This document shows positions 62,134-64,000 of a stretch of 64,000 bases of DNA, one piece after another; within the stretch, counting starts at the first letter, position 1; each line of letters opens with the position of its first letter. The notes below the pieces were generated by a model. That model saw only the letters and a program-made list of their open reading frames with translations, was not told where the DNA came from and did not search any database. The translations under genes were made by a program, and so were the position numbers. Source of the stretch: Adineta vaga (Eukaryota > Rotifera); NCBI GenBank assembly GCA_021613535.1, contig CP075495.1:3472001-3536000 (forward strand), in the 5' to 3' direction.

Positions 62134-64000
62134 ATGACAGATAATCGATGTAAGTAAATCTTGTACATCATGAAATGATAATTAAATAAAATATCTTAGT
62201 TTCATCACGAATTTTTACAAATTCAAATTCATCATATAACAATATGAATAACAATAATAATCGTTTAGAACAGAATTATTCTCAAGCATATATTCCATCT
62301 ACAAATGAAGATTGGGATAATGATATTGATGAAACGAATACAAAACAAAGGTTATAGATTATTTTGTTCCATGTTTTTCTCTTCATGTTTATGTTTGTTT
62401 TTCTCCTGTTGGATTTTAGTTCACAAGGATTTAATCGAAGAGAAAATGATTCAATTCGATCTTTTCAAGAACAATCACGTTCATTTAATAATTTTAATTC
62501 TAATAATGAAAATTATTCTGACAAAAGCATTTCACGTGATTATGTTATTAATAGTACTGATGTACCTCGATTGATTGGAAAAGGTGGTGGAACAATTAAA
62601 CAACTTCAAAGAGATAATAATGTACAAATCAAAGTTTCAAATGATCGACAAAGTCAATGGGTTGATTTAATGATAAATGGAGGCAATGAACAAGTAATTA
62701 ATAATACTTTTGATCAAATCAAGAATCTCATAGGTTCGATAAGAGATAAAAACGAATCATTTCAAACAAAATCATCGTTTAAATCAGGTATTTGGCAAAA
62801 TATTCTCGATCATTTTAATAGGCAGAAATTCTATAATAGATTTTGATACATCTTCTGAAAATTCGAATGGATGTTTTTCATCAACAACTCGAATGGGTAA
62901 TAACAATACTTTCAATTCGTGTGGTCGAGGTTTTGCAGGTCTGTTCTATTCGACTTTCTCTCTTGTAAAAAACAATACATTCTTTCTTAGGTTCTTCGAA
63001 TAATCGAAATATGCATGAAAATCTTCCATCTCGTTCAAATTTTAGTAAAGCATCTAATCGTCGTTGTACTCCAGCTGGTAATGAAGATGACGATAATTAC
63101 AATGCATTTTTTGGTTCTGATGAAGAAACCATAGATAATCAAAAACCTACATTAACATCTGCTTTTCCATCCACTTCATCTTGGAATACAAATAATTTCG
63201 ATTCAAATAAACGTGTCGATTGGGCAAAGATGCGTCGAATGGATACAGCAAATGATATGACAAAATGGAAAGATTTTCCATCGGTAATTAAAATTTTCTA
63301 CAATGAATTACCTGATATCGCACAAATGTCATCGGAAGATGTTCAAGCATTACGTGCAGAGAAGAATAATATTGTTGTATCATGGTTTGATTCATCGGCG
63401 AAAGACGAATATGAAGAAAAGAATAATTGCAGATTATCAATACCTAATCCAATCTATGAATTTGCACATGCTTTTCATAATTATCCAGAAATTATGAATG
63501 AAATTGCTAAACAAGGCTTTATGGAACCATCACCAATACAATGTCAAGCTTGGCCAGTAGCTTTGCAAGGACACGACTTTATTGGCATTGCACAAGTAAT
63601 AACTTGTGAGAAAACAAATCATCTTCTTATCGTATATTTCTAGACTGGTACAGGAAAAACATTAGCTTTTCTTTTACCTGCATTGATTCATATCGATAAT
63701 CAACCAACGTAAGTAATAACATGATCCGAAGAGAAATAAATTTACGAATCTATTTTATTTTTATGCAGACCCAAGATAGCATTTCACGGTCCAAAAGCAC
63801 TAATTCTTTCACCAACACGTGAATTAGCAATTCAAATTCATCAAGAAGTACAAAAGTATAGTTATCGTGGTATTCGTAGGTAAGTTTGTTTGTTTATTAC
63901 AATGGAAAAATCTCATTTGATTTCTTATCTAGTGCTGTAATTTATGGTGGTAGCAGTCGAAAGAATCAAATATATCAATGTGAAACAGGTAATAAATTTC
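62134..64000 (+). CDS. DDX43: DDX43-like KH/DEAD-box RNA helicase (partial, runs off the right edge)
   Basis: An ATP-dependent RNA helicase; DDX43 (HAGE, VIG-like) is germline-enriched and linked to piRNA processing in mammals. Exons splice in frame from ATG 62134. An Asn/Ser-rich N-terminus leads to a KH domain (VPRLIGKGGGTIKQLQRDNN, GKGG loop), another disordered acidic stretch, then the DDX43-specific region KWKDFPSVIKIFYNELPDI and EKNNIVVSWFDSS. The helicase core begins with IPNPIYEFAHAFHNYPEIMN, the Q motif GFMEPSPIQCQAWPVALQGH, Walker A AQTGTGKTLAFLLPA (motif I), SPTRELAIQIH (Ia) and YGGSS. The DEAD box, SAT and motifs IV-VI lie beyond the window. The KH domain plus this linker distinguishes DDX43/DDX53 from DDX5/DDX17. 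Introns are 50-75 bp. Confidence 0.93.

Overview
This is eukaryotic DNA from a small-genome metazoan. It is AT-rich, most genes have several introns of only about 45-70 bp with clean GT...AG ends, and the products are animal proteins: a BMAL/CYCLE-type bHLH-PAS factor, a DIRAS GTPase, N4BP2, PLAC8, AGBL5, UBE2K and an MRP-type ABC transporter. Tiny introns, intergenic gaps of a few hundred bases, heavy use of CAA/AAT/ATT codons and acceptor-like TTTTNAG sites just before several start codons (as expected for spliced-leader trans-splicing) make a bdelloid rotifer my best guess. This is an inference; no species marker was found.

Layout. Plus strand, 1.3-11.5 kb: class II CPD photolyase, exosome subunit EXOSC8, mannosyltransferase ALG1 and an RCK-family kinase (CILK1/MAK). 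Minus 12.2-15.5 kb: AGBL5 deglutamylase. Plus 16.0-17.0 kb: MAF1. Minus 17.6-29.6 kb: a DHRS7-like SDR reductase, methylmalonyl-CoA mutase, an unrecognised single-pass membrane protein, VPS26, NDUFS6 and DIRAS. A gene-poor stretch follows (29.6-34.1 kb) with one possible 39-residue two-exon gene. Minus 34.1-55.5 kb: an unrecognised multi-pass membrane protein with an apparent frameshift, an ABCC transporter, UBE2K, N4BP2 and a BMAL-like factor. Plus 57.5-64 kb: a PLAC8 protein, an unrecognised KH-type RNA-binding protein and a DDX43-like KH/DEAD-box helicase that runs off the right edge.

Most genes are ordinary single-copy housekeeping or signalling genes with no shared pathway. Neighbours with a possible functional link are CILK1/MAK with AGBL5 (both ciliary in other animals), NDUFS6 with VPS26 (only 155 bp apart in tandem, possibly co-transcribed) and the KH protein with DDX43 (two KH RNA-binding genes in tandem). 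I see no CRISPR array, tRNA, rRNA or intact transposon. The best candidates for something new are the multi-KH protein beside DDX43, the NDUFS6 protein that has lost two of four zinc ligands, the DIRAS protein with an altered NKxD motif and an extra in-frame first exon, and two oversized introns of the ABCC gene. All exon limits were placed by eye from splice motifs and reading frame.
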